Shown here piece after piece: positions 53,191 to 63,083 of a DNA stretch of 64,000 bases. Every line of letters begins with the position of its first letter. Positions within the stretch are counted from its first letter, which is position 1. The stretch comes from Pseudothioclava nitratireducens (GTDB taxonomy: Bacteria > Pseudomonadota > Alphaproteobacteria > Rhodobacterales > Rhodobacteraceae): the NCBI RefSeq assembly GCF_029210495.1, contig NZ_JARGDK010000004.1, positions 124,001-188,000 of the forward strand, written 5' to 3'. The notes below the pieces were generated by a model. It worked only from the letters and a program-made list of their open reading frames with translations, was not told the origin of the DNA and made no database searches. A program made the translations under genes and the position numbers.

Positions 53191-53218
53191 AAAAGGGCTG
53201 GCGCAGGCCAGCCCTTTT
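53191..53218 (-). terminator. Rho-independent terminator after ftsZ
   Basis: A 12-base-pair stem (AAAAGGGCTGGC with GCCAGCCCTTTT) and GCAG loop, followed on the minus strand by a T-rich run (CTTTTTCTTTG). It begins 20 bases after the ftsZ stop and separates ftsZ from lpxC. Confidence 0.88.
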
Positions 53219-53237
53219 CAGGTGGTTTTGTGATGGC

Positions 53238-54878
53238 TTAATTGGCCTGACGGCGCAGGAAAGCCGGGATCTCGATGCGGTCCTGATCCTGCGGAGCCTC
53301 GTCTTCGTATTCCGAATGCTGCGGCTGCACGGCCTGCGCGCGCTGCGGCGCGGCGTGCTGCGGCTGGCCTTCATGGCCGTGGCCGGTCATCCGGTTGATG
53401 AGCGAGTTGATCCCGAAGCGCGGCTTTTCGGCCTGCGGCTGCGGTTGCGGTGCGGCGGCACGCTGCGGCGCGGCCATCGGACGCTGCACGGGCTGCATCG
53501 GCGCCTTGTTCACGGCTGCCTGAAGACGCGCAAGCGCCTCGGGCGAGGGCGTGCCGGGCGCGCGCGGACGCGGCGCGACATAGGCCGAAGGGTCTTCGTC
53601 GACATGCAGGTTCTGCTCTGCGGCGCGCGGCTGATAGGCGGGCGGCGGCAGATCGTCGGCGGCTTGCGGCGCGGGGGCTGCGGCGGCGGTTTGCGCGGCG
53701 GGCGCGTCGAACAGGCTCGGCGCGGGCTGCGGCGCCGGTTGCGCTGCTGCTGCGGCGGCAGCAACGGGCTGGGCCGAGGTCACCGACAGCGCCGGCTGCG
53801 GGGCCGGTTGCGGCGCGGGCGCGGGGTTCACCTCTTCGGCCACCGGCTCATGCGCGGGCTTGAGCGGCTCGGCGAGCGAACGGCGCGGCACCGGAATCTC
53901 GGTGGTCGCGGCCACAGCGTCGATGCCGGTCGCCACGACGGAGACGCGCATGCCGCCTTCCATCTCCGGGTCCAGCGTCGAGCCGACGATGATATTGGCG
54001 TCCGGGTCCACCTCTTCGCGGATGCGGTTCGCCGCTTCGTCGAGTTCGAACAGCGTGAGGTCGTAGCCGCCGGTGATGTTGATGAGAACGCCCTTCGCGC
54101 CCTTGAGCGAGATCTCGTCCAGCAGCGGGTTGGCGATCGCCTTCTCTGCGGCCTGCACGGCGCGCTCGTCGCCGGTGGCTTCGCCGGTGCCCATCATTGC
54201 CTTGCCCATCTCGTCCATCACGGCACGCACATCGGCAAAGTCGAGGTTGATCAGGCCCGGACGGACCATCAGGTCGGTCACCCCCTTGACGCCCTGATAG
54301 AGCACGTCATCGGCCATCGCGAAGGCCTCGGTGAAGGTGGTCTTCTCGTTGGCGAGGCGGAACAGGTTCTGGTTCGGAATGATGATCAGCGTGTCGACGA
54401 CCTTTTGCAGGGCCTCGATGCCCTCTTCGGCCTGACGCATGCGCTTGGAGCCCTCGAACTGGAAGGGCTTGGTCACGACGCCGACGGTCAGAACACCCAG
54501 CTCACGCGCGGCTTGGGCGATGATCGGGGCGGCGCCCGTGCCGGTGCCGCCGCCCATGCCGGCGGTGATGAAGCACATATGCGCACCCGCGAGGTGATCG
54601 ACGATCTCCTCGATGGTTTCTTCGGCGGCGGCGGCGCCGACCGAGGGACGTGCCCCCGCACCGAGACCTTCGGTCACCTTCACGCCCATCTGGACGCGCG
54701 CCTGCGACTTGGACTGCTGAAGCGCCTGCGCGTCGGTGTTGGCCACCACGAACTCGACACCTTCGAGCTGTTGCTCGATCATGTTATTGACGGCATTGCC
54801 GCCGGCACCGCCCACCCCAAACACGGTGATCCGCGGCTTGAGGTCCTGGTGCTCCGACATCATCAGATTCAAGGTCAT
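53238..54878 (-). CDS. ftsZ: Cell division GTPase FtsZ
   Basis: Tubulin-like GTPase forming the division ring. Of 546 residues, the GTPase part includes [18 protein letters not shown], the signature [19 protein letters not shown] near 110, [11 protein letters not shown] and [15 protein letters not shown]. Residues about 330-525 are a long Ala/Pro/Gln-rich linker, and the C-terminal peptide [14 protein letters not shown] binds FtsA and other partners. Linker length is at the large end, as in other alphaproteobacteria. Separated from ftsA by 207 bases, indicating an extra promoter. Confidence 0.96.
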   Translation of the reverse strand: MTLNLMMSEHQDLKPRITVFGVGGAGGNAVNNMIEQQLEGVEFVVANTDAQALQQSKSQARVQMGVKVTEGLGAGARPSVGAAAAEETIEEIVDHLAGAHMCFITAGMGGGTGTGAAPIIAQAARELGVLTVGVVTKPFQFEGSKRMRQAEEGIEALQKVVDTLIIIPNQNLFRLANEKTTFTEAFAMADDVLYQGVKGVTDLMVRPGLINLDFADVRAVMDEMGKAMMGTGEATGDERAVQAAEKAIANPLLDEISLKGAKGVLINITGGYDLTLFELDEAANRIREEVDPDANIIVGSTLDPEMEGGMRVSVVATGIDAVAATTEIPVPRRSLAEPLKPAHEPVAEEVNPAPAPQPAPQPALSVTSAQPVAAAAAAAQPAPQPAPSLFDAPAAQTAAAAPAPQAADDLPPPAYQPRAAEQNLHVDEDPSAYVAPRPRAPGTPSPEALARLQAAVNKAPMQPVQRPMAAPQRAAAPQPQPQAEKPRFGINSLINRMTGHGHEGQPQHAAPQRAQAVQPQHSEYEDEAPQDQDRIEIPAFLRRQAN

Positions 54879-54932
54879 TGGTTCCGCCTGTGATTTTGTG
54901 TTCGGCCCTGTCCCGACCGAATTCCCCGAAAA

Positions 54933-54947
54933 TTAGGCTGATATTAA
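54933..54947. promoter_or_regulatory. CtrA-like box (TTAG-N7-TTAA) upstream of ftsZ
   Basis: TTAG and TTAA are separated by exactly 7 bases in the 207-base ftsA-ftsZ gap, one mismatch from the TTAA-N7-TTAA CtrA consensus. GATTC at 54951 and GACTC near 55034 are GANTC sites of the CcrM methyltransferase. Cell-cycle control of ftsZ is thus possible, but a 15-base match can occur by chance in this relatively AT-rich spacer. Confidence 0.3.
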
Positions 54948-55085
54948 ACAGATTCCGCCGAAGCGTCACCCAAAAAACACGCTTCAAACACAAAATCTGC
55001 GACAGATCTTGCGTGTGTAAGCGGTATTTCGCGCATGACTCATCATCTAGCGGGGCCAGATGGCATCCCCCGCAGCGGATTGCGA

Positions 55086-56423
55086 TCACCAGTTATCGCG
55101 GAACCAGCGGATCGCGCGGCGCAGGGACCGTCCGCCAAGGCGCTCGGCGGGGATTTCGAAGTCCCACCATTCGTCCTGCGGATGCGCCGCAAAGAGCGCA
55201 AGCCCCACCACCGAAGAGAAGCCAGAGCCCGTCGCCGCCTGCGGCAGACCCTGCACCCGCAGGGGCCGCCCGAGGCGCACGTTCTGGCCCAGAATACGCG
55301 CCGCAAGGCCATCGAGACCGGGGATCTGGCTGGCCCCGCCGGTCAGCACGATTTGCTGGCTCGGCAGGTGCTCGAACCCGGCCGCATCGAGAAGGCCGCG
55401 CACCTCTTCGAGGATTTCCTCGACGCGCGGGCGCATGATGCCGATCAGCTCGGCGCGGCTCACCTGACGGCGGTCCTTTTCCCAGTCGCCCGAATTGCCC
55501 GAGAGCTCGATCATTTCGCGGTCGTCCATGCCGGTCGCATGGACGCCCCCGTGGAAGGTCTTGATCCGCTCGGCCACCGCCATCGGCACCTGAAGGCCGG
55601 CGGCGATGTCGCGGGTGACCAGATCGCCGCCCATGCGCACCGCATCGGCAAAGATCATATGTTTCTTCATGAAGACCGAGACGCCGGTCGCGCCGCCCCC
55701 CATGTCGATACAGGCCGCGCCCAGTTCCTGCTCGTCCTCGACGAGGCTCGAAATGCCCGAGAGATAGGCGGAGCTTGCGATGCCGGCGAGTTCGAGATCG
55801 CAGCGGCGGATGCAATAGATCAGGTTCTGCACGGCGTCGGCATCGACGGTCAGCATATGCATGTCGGTGGCGAGCTTGCGGCCCACATGGCCGCGCGGGT
55901 CGATCAGGCCGGAGCGGTGATCGAGCGCGAAGTTGACCGGCTGGGCGTGGAGCACCTCACGGCCCGCGCCGATATCGGGCATGTCGCAGGCGGCCAGCAC
56001 CCGGCCCACATCGGACTCGGTGACGTGTTCGCCGCCGATCTCGATCTCGCCCGCAAGCCCGTAAGAGCGCGGATTCGCGCCCGCGAAACAGGCGATGACG
56101 TGATCCACGCGGGTATTGGCCATCTTTTGCGCGGCCTGAACGGCTGTGCGGATCGCACGCTCGGTTTCGTTCATCGCGTCGACTTCGCCAAAGCGCACCC
56201 CGCGCGAGCGGGTGGTGGCGGCACCGATCACGCGCACGCTTGCCTGCCCGGCCAGCGAGCCGAGCGCATCGCTGTCGCGCGCCTCTTCGGGGCTGCCGTC
56301 GAAACGCAGCACGAGGCACGCGATTTTCGACGTGCCGATATCGAGAAGCGCAATCACGCCGCGTTGCATCGCGGCCTTGCGCATGTTTCGCATCGCTCGT
56401 TGGGACTCGTAAAGATCGGTCAT
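55086..56423 (-). CDS. ftsA: Cell division protein FtsA
   Basis: Actin-like ATPase that tethers FtsZ to the membrane. The 445-residue protein has phosphate-1 motif VIALLDIGTSKIACLVL near 23, the 1C domain with RVDHVIACFAGANPRSYGLA, phosphate-2 AACIDMGGGATGVSVF and the adenosine motif QQIVLTGGASQIPGLDGLA. The terminus WFRDNW resembles the amphipathic membrane-targeting helix. Its start overlaps the ftsQ stop (ATGA). A 20-residue N-terminal extension before the actin fold is seen. Confidence 0.95.
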   Translation of the reverse strand: MTDLYESQRAMRNMRKAAMQRGVIALLDIGTSKIACLVLRFDGSPEEARDSDALGSLAGQASVRVIGAATTRSRGVRFGEVDAMNETERAIRTAVQAAQKMANTRVDHVIACFAGANPRSYGLAGEIEIGGEHVTESDVGRVLAACDMPDIGAGREVLHAQPVNFALDHRSGLIDPRGHVGRKLATDMHMLTVDADAVQNLIYCIRRCDLELAGIASSAYLSGISSLVEDEQELGAACIDMGGGATGVSVFMKKHMIFADAVRMGGDLVTRDIAAGLQVPMAVAERIKTFHGGVHATGMDDREMIELSGNSGDWEKDRRQVSRAELIGIMRPRVEEILEEVRGLLDAAGFEHLPSQQIVLTGGASQIPGLDGLAARILGQNVRLGRPLRVQGLPQAATGSGFSSVVGLALFAAHPQDEWWDFEIPAERLGGRSLRRAIRWFRDNW

Positions 56424-57655
56424 TGGCCAGCCTTTGCTTTGGTCACCTGCCCGGTGATCTCGCGGAATTTCTCGAGAGAGGTCTCGGAAAGGCGGATCGT
56501 CGGGCGATCGTTGTTGCGCATGTCGAGATGCGTGAAGTCACGGCTGAGGAGGTCCTCGGCCGCATCGAGGGCGAGCACGCGATCCATCGCGCGCACGGGG
56601 TTCTGTTCGGGCAGCATCAGGCGCTGGTTGCGGTCAAGCACCACGTCCCAGCGGCGCTCACCCATCCGCACGAGGCCCCGCAGGCGCGGCAGGATCGGAC
56701 CCGCCGCCTGCAAGAGCGCCAGCGCCTCGGGCACGGCGCGATCGGCCCCTGCCCCCGCGATCAGCGGCAGGTCGGGGCGCACGTCGCGCGCGGTAATGGT
56801 GGCGACCCGGTGGCCGGTGGCGTCCAGCATCTCGACGCTGGTGGCGGTGCGCCACAGGATTACGGGTTCGCGCTCGGTCACCTTGATTTCCAGCGTGCCG
56901 CCGGGGCGGATCACGAGGCTGGCATCGGCCACGGCATCGAGCCGTTTGATCAGGCCGCGATAGGCGTCGAGGTCGATATCGAAGGACGAGGCCGGGAGCG
57001 CCACGGGCGCCATCGCGCGGATCGCGCCGTCCACCTCGGGCGAGGCCCCCTCAATCTTCATCAGGGAAACCATGAATTCCGGGCGGTGCTGGATGCGCTC
57101 GCGCATCGTCTCGTAGTAACCGACAAGTTCACTGCGCCGCGCATCATCTGCAACCCAAGCACCGATCCCCAACGCCAGACAGAAGACCGGGACCCCAATC
57201 CGTACGAAGGCGCGCACCGAGGGGCGCAGCCAGAGCCGTTCGAGCCGGTAGGCCAGCCGCGAGGGCGCGGGGTCGCGGCGCGGGGTGGCGACACGGGCGC
57301 GGGCGTTCTGCATCTGCGCCTGCATGAAGGATTGCCCGGCGCGCGGCGGGTCTGCGGGCGCGCGCATCGGCCGGGGCTGTGCGTAATGCTGCATCTGGGC
57401 ATGCGGATGGGCGTCATCCACCGGCTGCGCGTGATGAAGCTGCTGCGCGGCGGCTTGGGCGGCCTCGTGGCGGGCGCGGGCCTCTTGCGCCTGCGGATGG
57501 GCCGGATGGCCATGGGCGAAGCGGAGTTTCTGGCCACCCTGCGGAGGATGGGCGCGCGGCGCCTCGGCCTCTTGCGCGGGGTGGGCGCGCAGGCGCGGCT
57601 CTTGCAGATGGGCGTGGCCCTGCGGGTGCGGATGGCCCGGGTTCAGCGGTCGCAT
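56420..57655 (-). CDS. ftsQ: Cell division protein FtsQ with long His-rich N-terminus
   Basis: Bitopic divisome protein. Residues about 115-411 look like a normal FtsQ: a basic segment, one membrane helix ([20 protein letters not shown]), a POTRA domain from [20 protein letters not shown] and the beta domain ending [15 protein letters not shown]. The first 110 residues are an unusual His/Pro/Gln/Ala-rich extension with about 15 His (for example [12 protein letters not shown] and [11 protein letters not shown]). GGAGG 7 bases before the ATG at 57655 supports that this extension is translated. Overlaps ddl by 13 bases and ftsA by 4. Confidence 0.9.
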   Translation of the reverse strand: MRPLNPGHPHPQGHAHLQEPRLRAHPAQEAEAPRAHPPQGGQKLRFAHGHPAHPQAQEARARHEAAQAAAQQLHHAQPVDDAHPHAQMQHYAQPRPMRAPADPPRAGQSFMQAQMQNARARVATPRRDPAPSRLAYRLERLWLRPSVRAFVRIGVPVFCLALGIGAWVADDARRSELVGYYETMRERIQHRPEFMVSLMKIEGASPEVDGAIRAMAPVALPASSFDIDLDAYRGLIKRLDAVADASLVIRPGGTLEIKVTEREPVILWRTATSVEMLDATGHRVATITARDVRPDLPLIAGAGADRAVPEALALLQAAGPILPRLRGLVRMGERRWDVVLDRNQRLMLPEQNPVRAMDRVLALDAAEDLLSRDFTHLDMRNNDRPTIRLSETSLEKFREITGQVTKAKAGQ

Positions 57656-58557
57656 GAGGCGTCCTCCACCATCCAGGTCACCAACTCGGGGAAGCTGATC
57701 CCCATATGCGCGGCCTGCTCAGGCGCGAGCGAGGTCGGCGTCATGCCCGGCTGCGTATTGGTTTCCAGAAGCACAAGCCCATCAAGCCCGCGCGCCTCGT
57801 CCCAGCGGAAATCGGTGCGCGACATCCCCCGGCAGCCAAGCGCGTTATGGGCGCGCAGCGCGTAATCGCGGCAAGCCTCGGTGATCGAGGGCGGGATCTC
57901 GGCGGGCAGCACGTGGCGCGAGCCGCCGACATTGTATTTGGCGGCATAGTCATACCAGCCTTCGGTGATGATCTCGGTCACGCAGAGCGCGCGGTCGCCC
58001 AGCACCGAGCAGGTCAGCTCGCGGCCCGGCGCGTAGGTCTCGACCATCACGGTCTCGGGCATTTCGTCAGAGAGTTGCGGCGGCGCGTTCGCGCCCTCCA
58101 TCACCAGATAGACGCCGACCGAGGAGCCTTCGTTATTCGGCTTCACGACATAGGGCGCGGGCAACACATGGCGTGCCATGACATCGGCCTTGGGCGCGAG
58201 CACGCTTTCGACAATCGGCAGGCCTTCGGTGCGGTAGACATCCTTGGCGCGGGCCTTGTCCATCGCAAGAGCCGAGGCCAGAACGCCGGAATGCGTATAG
58301 GGGAGGCGCAGCCATTCGAGCACGCCCTGCACGCAGCCATCTTCGCCCCAACGGCCATGCAGCGCGTTGAACACGCAGTCGGGCTTTGCGTCAGCGAGCT
58401 GCTGCGCAAGATCATGGCCCGCATCGACCTCGATCACTTCGAAACCTGCCACCCGCAGCGCTTCGGCGCATTCACGCCCCGAAGAGAGCGACACTTCGCG
58501 CTCTGCCGAAGGTCCGCCCATCAGTACCGCCACACGGTGGGATGCCCTGCTCGACAT
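57643..58557 (-). CDS. ddl: D-alanine-D-alanine ligase
   Basis: ATP-grasp ligase producing D-Ala-D-Ala for peptidoglycan. 304 residues: [20 protein letters not shown] at the start, [38 protein letters not shown] (the Ser-Lys-Tyr region), [16 protein letters not shown] (ATP-grasp) and [20 protein letters not shown] at the end (Mg and omega-loop). ATG at 58557 follows AAGGTGG; a GTG three codons upstream is less likely. Lies between murB and ftsQ, standard for this cluster, with a 13-base overlap into ftsQ. Confidence 0.95.
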   Translation of the reverse strand: MSSRASHRVAVLMGGPSAEREVSLSSGRECAEALRVAGFEVIEVDAGHDLAQQLADAKPDCVFNALHGRWGEDGCVQGVLEWLRLPYTHSGVLASALAMDKARAKDVYRTEGLPIVESVLAPKADVMARHVLPAPYVVKPNNEGSSVGVYLVMEGANAPPQLSDEMPETVMVETYAPGRELTCSVLGDRALCVTEIITEGWYDYAAKYNVGGSRHVLPAEIPPSITEACRDYALRAHNALGCRGMSRTDFRWDEARGLDGLVLLETNTQPGMTPTSLAPEQAAHMGISFPELVTWMVEDASCDR

Positions 58558-58628
58558 TCCCGCCACCTTATCGCCTTTGCCCGGAGTTGTTCCCCGTGGC
58601 GTTCTTCATTACCTGCACGCGGTCCGGC

Positions 58629-59558
58629 TTACCCGGCGAATTCACCCACGCGCATGATTTCCCACTGTAACGAAATTCCCTGCGTCTGCAAAACCTTTTT
58701 GCGGACTTCCTCGCCGAGGGTTTCCAGATCGGCGGCTGTCGCGTCGCCGGTATTGATCAGGAAATTCGAGTGCTTTTCAGACATTTGCGCGCCACCGATG
58801 CGCGCGCCGCGCATGCCGGCCTCGTCAATGACCTTCCATGCCTTGAGGTCATGCACATCATCCGCCCGGCCCGTTGAGGAGAACCCGGCCGGATTGCGGA
58901 AAGTGGAACCCGCCGAGCGGTCCTTGGTCGGCTGGGTCGCGTCGCGTTTTGCGAGCTGATCCTCCATCCGGGCGGCCAGCGCCTCGGGGTCGCCGGAAGT
59001 CCCCTCAAACAGGCCACCAGTCAGCACCCAGCCTTCGGGCAGGCTCGACTGTCGATATTGCAACGAGAGATCGGCTGCGGGGATCGTGACCGCCTCCCCC
59101 GCGCGGGTGAGCGCATAGGCCTCGATCAGGTGGTCCGCGACATAGGACCCATAGCAGCCCGCATTCATGCGGATCGCGCCGCCAATCGCGCCCGGAATGG
59201 TGCGCAGAAAGGTCAGGTCCACGCCCTCGGCAGCCGCCTTGCGCGCGACATGGGCGTCAAGAGCGGCGGCGCCCGCGCGGACGCGTGCGCCCTCGATCTC
59301 GATGCCGTTGAAGCCGCGCCCGAGGCGGATCACCACGGCGCGGATGCCACCATCGCGCACGATCAGGTTGGAGCCGACCCCCATCGGGAAGACCGGCACG
59401 TCAGCGGGCAGATGCGCGAGGAACTGCGCCAGATCGTCCGCGTCCGCGGGCTGGAACAGCCAGTCGGCGGGGCCGCCCACGCGCAGCCACGTCAGATCCG
59501 CCAAAGGGCGGTTCGGCACCAGCGCGCCGCGCGGCTCATATCCTGGGGTCAGGGTCAT
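58629..59558 (-). CDS. murB: UDP-N-acetylenolpyruvoylglucosamine reductase
   Basis: Flavoenzyme that reduces UDP-GlcNAc-enolpyruvate to UDP-MurNAc. 309 residues. FAD-binding N-half: [40 protein letters not shown] and [20 protein letters not shown]. The catalytic Ser is in [15 protein letters not shown], placing it in the type II group. The C-terminal [11 protein letters not shown] carries the catalytic Glu region. 71 bases separate it from ddl; upstream are three membrane-protein genes inserted between murC and murB. Confidence 0.95.
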   Translation of the reverse strand: MTLTPGYEPRGALVPNRPLADLTWLRVGGPADWLFQPADADDLAQFLAHLPADVPVFPMGVGSNLIVRDGGIRAVVIRLGRGFNGIEIEGARVRAGAAALDAHVARKAAAEGVDLTFLRTIPGAIGGAIRMNAGCYGSYVADHLIEAYALTRAGEAVTIPAADLSLQYRQSSLPEGWVLTGGLFEGTSGDPEALAARMEDQLAKRDATQPTKDRSAGSTFRNPAGFSSTGRADDVHDLKAWKVIDEAGMRGARIGGAQMSEKHSNFLINTGDATAADLETLGEEVRKKVLQTQGISLQWEIMRVGEFAG

Positions 59559-59603
59559 GGCGCTGTCCTAGCGGGCCGTCCCCGCCGAGGCAAGCGCGAT
59601 CCA

Positions 59604-59870
59604 TCAGCTGCGCCCGCTGGCAATCACGATCAAAAGCCCAAGCGCCACGGGCGCCACCAAGAGCCCGCCCGTCCCCGCCAGCAGCAGCGCGCCCAGATGC
59701 GCGCTCACCAGCGCGGGCAGCATCAGCGCCACGGCCAGCACCGCGGCCGCGATGCATACCCGGATCACCGAGCGACGATAGCCGCCCTTCCAGACCGTGC
59801 GCCCCACCCAGATCGTGAACACCAGCATCGGCACGGCCAGCACGAGGGCCTGAAGATATTCGACACGCAT
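59604..59870 (-). CDS. Hypothetical small membrane protein
   Basis: An 88-residue, highly hydrophobic protein with three predicted helices: LQALVLAVPMLVFTIWVG, VIRVCIAAAVLAVALMLPAL and LLAGTGGLLVAPVALGLLIV. I do not recognise a family. It lies within the mur gene cluster between murB and a DUF2484 gene on the same strand, with AGGAAAGG upstream of the ATG. No function can be assigned. Confidence 0.6.
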   Translation of the reverse strand: MRVEYLQALVLAVPMLVFTIWVGRTVWKGGYRRSVIRVCIAAAVLAVALMLPALVSAHLGALLLAGTGGLLVAPVALGLLIVIASGRS

Positions 59871-59894
59871 TGGATCACCTTTCCTGTTTAGCGC

Positions 59895-60143
59895 CTAGTC
59901 GCCCTGCCCCGGATTGCGCAGCGCGCGCAGCATGTAGCGCAGCGGCCAGCGCAGCACCGACATGCCTCCCGCCAGCACCAAAAACCCGAGCACCGCGCCA
60001 TGCTGCCACGTGACCCAACCCACGATAGGGACGCCGGTCGCGATCAGCGCCCAGGCGGCGGGCCAGTGGAACCTTCGCGGGCCAAGCGCGATCACGGTGG
60101 CGATCAGCGCCCAGAGGCAGGCGGCAAGGAGCGCGTGGGTCAT
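59895..60143 (-). CDS. DUF2484 family small membrane protein
   Basis: An 82-residue protein with the DUF2484 pattern found between mur genes of Rhodobacterales: ALLAACLWALIATVIALGPR, then FHWPAAWALIATGVPIVGWV and the C-terminal LAGGMSVLRWPLRYMLR. Two or three membrane helices are predicted. Its ATG overlaps the upstream permease stop (ATGA). Function unknown; the location beside murB is the only clue. Confidence 0.75.
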   Translation of the reverse strand: MTHALLAACLWALIATVIALGPRRFHWPAAWALIATGVPIVGWVTWQHGAVLGFLVLAGGMSVLRWPLRYMLRALRNPGQGD

Positions 60144-61324
60144 GTCAGACCTCCAAAGGCGGCGGCAAGGGCGGCGAACGAGGCGAAAGCGCCGAAGACG
60201 GGCACGATCATCGGCACGCGGAAGGCGGCCTCGGGCGTGCGGCGTTTGAGGAAGATGAGCGAGAGGTTCACCAGCGCGAACACCGCCAGCAGCGTGAGCG
60301 AGGTGGCCTCGGCCAGGGTCGAGACCGGCAGGCTGAGCGCCGCCGCCAGCATCAGCGCACCCGCCAGCGCGGTGGCGAGGATCGGTGTGCCAAGGCGCGG
60401 GTGTGCATGGTGGAAAATCGCCAGTGAAGGGGCGCGCTTGCCCAAGCCAAACAGCACCCGCGCCGCCATGACGATCTGCGCAAGCACCCCGTTCAGCGCG
60501 GCCACCCCAGCGATCGCAGGCAGGATCGCGACCGATCCGCCCCGCGACGCCCAAACGAGCGCGAGCGGGCTTTCGGACCCGGCCAGAACATCTTGCGGAA
60601 CCGCGCGGATCGCAGCGGTCGAGACGATGAGGTAAAGCGCCGTCGTAATCACCAGCGCCGCGAGAATCGCGCGCGGCATGGTGCGGGTCGGATCGCGCAC
60701 CTCCTCGGCCATGTTCACGATATCCTCGAAGCCTATAAAGGCAAAGAAGGCGAGCGCCGCTGCCGCGCCGATCCCGGCCCAGGGGATTTCGGGCGGGGAG
60801 AGATAGGCGGCAACCGGGGGCGCGGTGAACCCCGCCCAGATCACGAGGGCCAGCCCGCCGACCTCGATCAGCGTGAGAAGTGCCGCGAACCCGATGGATT
60901 CGAGCACGCCCAGACAGGCGATGGCGATAAGCCCAAGGCCAAGCCCAAGGATCAGTTGCGTCTGCGAGAAGGGCAGCATCAAGCCCAGATAGCCCGCGCC
61001 GCCGCGCAGCACCGCCGCCGCCGAAATCACCCCCGCCGCGACGATGGCCAGCCCCACGAGGATCGCCAGCCCATGCGCACGCAGCCCCTCTTCGACGAAG
61101 GCAACCTCCCCCGCCGCTTCAGGCAGGCGCACCGAGAGTTCCGCGTAAGACAGGGCCGACGGGGCCGCGATCAGCCCGGCCGCGACAAAGGCCAGGGGCG
61201 CCCAGACGCCCGCTTCGGCTGCGACCGCGCCCACGAGCACATAGATCCCCGCGCCGACCATCACGCCCACCCCGTAGGCGGTGAGCAGCACAGGACCGAG
61301 GCGGCGCTTGAGACTGTCCGTCAT
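60140..61324 (-). CDS. APC-family amino acid permease
   Basis: A 394-residue secondary transporter of the amino acid-polyamine-organocation superfamily. Helix 1 has GPVLLTAYGVGVMVGAGIYV with the unwound glycine-rich substrate site, followed by SALSYAELSVRLPEAAGEVA in helix 2 and FFAFIGFEDIVNMAEEVRDP in helix 6. About 12 hydrophobic segments are visible. ATG at 61324 gives the typical MTDSLKRRLGP beginning; 81 further open codons upstream are not supported. It separates murC from murB, which is not part of the ancestral cluster. Substrate unknown. Confidence 0.85.
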   Translation of the reverse strand: MTDSLKRRLGPVLLTAYGVGVMVGAGIYVLVGAVAAEAGVWAPLAFVAAGLIAAPSALSYAELSVRLPEAAGEVAFVEEGLRAHGLAILVGLAIVAAGVISAAAVLRGGAGYLGLMLPFSQTQLILGLGLGLIAIACLGVLESIGFAALLTLIEVGGLALVIWAGFTAPPVAAYLSPPEIPWAGIGAAAALAFFAFIGFEDIVNMAEEVRDPTRTMPRAILAALVITTALYLIVSTAAIRAVPQDVLAGSESPLALVWASRGGSVAILPAIAGVAALNGVLAQIVMAARVLFGLGKRAPSLAIFHHAHPRLGTPILATALAGALMLAAALSLPVSTLAEATSLTLLAVFALVNLSLIFLKRRTPEAAFRVPMIVPVFGAFASFAALAAAFGGLT

Positions 61325-61641
61325 GTCTTGCCTCCTCTCCCTGAGGTGCCAGCGGTCCTGAACCGAACGATTGAGACGATCACCACGAGCACCAACCCAA
61401 TTGCGACGGCATAACCGCCAAGTCTGAACGCTTGCCCCAGGGCCGCGGACGGGCCACCGACAAGCTTTCCCCCGCTCAGCATGCGTTGCAGCGCGACGAG
61501 GGCCCAGAAACTCGCAAGCCAAACAAATATTACACCAAAACCGGCAACGAACGGATGCCGCCGCCACGTCAGCCAGACCGCGGCGGGAATGCTCAGCCAG
61601 GGCGCCGCGAGAAGAATGAGGTCCGCTGCGATCCCTGCCAA
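61321..61641 (-). CDS. Hypothetical membrane protein, probable TTG start
   Basis: About 106 residues with three hydrophobic segments: IAADLILLAAPWLSIPAAVW, FVAGFGVIFVWLASFWALVA and GGYAVAIGLVLVVIVSIVRF. The best start is TTG at 61641 with GGGAG 8 bases upstream; an ATG further back would lie inside murC. The 3' end overlaps the permease ATG by 4 bases, which supports it being a real gene. No family recognised. Confidence 0.6.
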   Translation of the reverse strand: MAGIAADLILLAAPWLSIPAAVWLTWRRHPFVAGFGVIFVWLASFWALVALQRMLSGGKLVGGPSAALGQAFRLGGYAVAIGLVLVVIVSIVRFRTAGTSGRGGKT

Positions 61642-61657
61642 ACGTTGTCTCCCGGTC

Positions 61658-63079
61658 TTAGGCTGCCCCGAGCTTTGCGGGCAGGCCATTGGCCCATGCC
61701 GAAATCGTCCCCGCGCCAAGGCAGACGACGATGTCGCCCGGACGCGCCTGCTCGCGCACCAGACGCGCGAGGTCTTCTTCGTTCAACAGCGCGCGGGCGT
61801 GGCGGTGACCGTGCTGGATCAGCCCGGCGACCAGATCGTCGCGGCTTGCGCCTTCGATGGGTTCCTCGCCTGCCGCGTAAACCTCGGCGATGGCGACCAC
61901 GTCGGCCTCGTTGAAGCAGGTGCAGAAATCGTCGAAGAGCGAATGCAGCCGCGAGTAGCGGTGGGGCTGGTGAACGGCGATCACACGCGCGCCGGGGGTG
62001 CCTGCAACGGCTTGCCGGGCCGCCTTGAGAACGGCTGCGATTTCAACGGGATGGTGGCCGTAATCGTCGATGATCGAGACCCCGCCCAGCACCTCGCCGA
62101 CCTTGGTGAAGCGGCGATTGACGCCCGCGAACCCGGCCAGCGCTTCCTTGATCTCGGCCAGTTTCATGCCGAGATGTCGCGCGACAGCCACTGCTGCCAG
62201 CGCGTTCGAGACGTTGTGATCGCCCGGCATCGGGAGCGTGCAACCCTCGATCACCGGCGTGTCTTCCTCGCCTTGCAGCGCGATATCGAAATGCGCGATC
62301 CCCGCCTCGTAGCGCAGGTTCAGCGCGCGCACATCGGCCTGTGCGTTGAAGCCGAATGTCACCACGCGGCGGTCGGTGATGCGCCCCACCAGCGCCTGAA
62401 CCTCGGGGTGATCGGTGCAGCACACGGCCAGCCCGTAGAACGGAATGTTCGAGACGAAGTTGTAGAAACCCTCGCGCAGCTTGTCGAAATCGCCCCAATG
62501 CTCCATGTGCTCGGGGTCGATATTGGTGACGATGGCGATGGTCGCGGGCAGACGGTTGAACGAGCCGTCGGACTCGTCGGCCTCGACCACCATCCACTCG
62601 CCCGCCCCGGCGCGCGCGTTCGAACCATAGGCGTGGATGATGCCGCCATTGATCACGGTCGGGTCGAAATGCCCCTTGTCCAGAAGTGTCGCCACCAGCG
62701 TCGTGGTCGTGGTCTTGCCGTGGGTGCCGCCGATCGCGATGTTCGAGCGCAGACGCATCAGTTCGGCCAGCATCTCGGCGCGGCGCACCACCGGCAGGCC
62801 GCGCTTGCGGGCCTCTTCCAGTTCGGGATTGCCCTTTTTGATCGCGGTCGAGATCACCACCACGGCGGCGTCCCCGATATTTTCGGCGCGCTGGCCTTCG
62901 AAGATGGTTGCGCCAAGGCTCGCCAGTCGGTCGGTGATCTTCGACGCTTTCGCATCCGAGCCCTGCACGCGGAAGCCCTGCGTCATCAGCACCTCGGCGA
63001 TGCCCGACATGCCGATGCCGCCGATCCCCACGAAATGGATGGGACCGAGTTCTCCGGGCAGTTTGGTGGCGGCGTTCAT
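61658..63079 (-). CDS. murC: UDP-N-acetylmuramate-L-alanine ligase
   Basis: ATP-dependent ligase adding L-Ala to UDP-MurNAc. 473 residues. The N-terminal UDP-binding Rossmann part has [18 protein letters not shown]. The ATPase loop is [19 protein letters not shown] near 115, followed by [20 protein letters not shown] and [10 protein letters not shown]. The C-domain has [17 protein letters not shown] and [10 protein letters not shown]. Start at 63079; an open frame upstream reads into murG and is rejected. 4 bases separate it from the murG stop. Confidence 0.96.
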   Translation of the reverse strand: MNAATKLPGELGPIHFVGIGGIGMSGIAEVLMTQGFRVQGSDAKASKITDRLASLGATIFEGQRAENIGDAAVVVISTAIKKGNPELEEARKRGLPVVRRAEMLAELMRLRSNIAIGGTHGKTTTTTLVATLLDKGHFDPTVINGGIIHAYGSNARAGAGEWMVVEADESDGSFNRLPATIAIVTNIDPEHMEHWGDFDKLREGFYNFVSNIPFYGLAVCCTDHPEVQALVGRITDRRVVTFGFNAQADVRALNLRYEAGIAHFDIALQGEEDTPVIEGCTLPMPGDHNVSNALAAVAVARHLGMKLAEIKEALAGFAGVNRRFTKVGEVLGGVSIIDDYGHHPVEIAAVLKAARQAVAGTPGARVIAVHQPHRYSRLHSLFDDFCTCFNEADVVAIAEVYAAGEEPIEGASRDDLVAGLIQHGHRHARALLNEEDLARLVREQARPGDIVVCLGAGTISAWANGLPAKLGAA

Positions 63080-63083
63080 CTGA

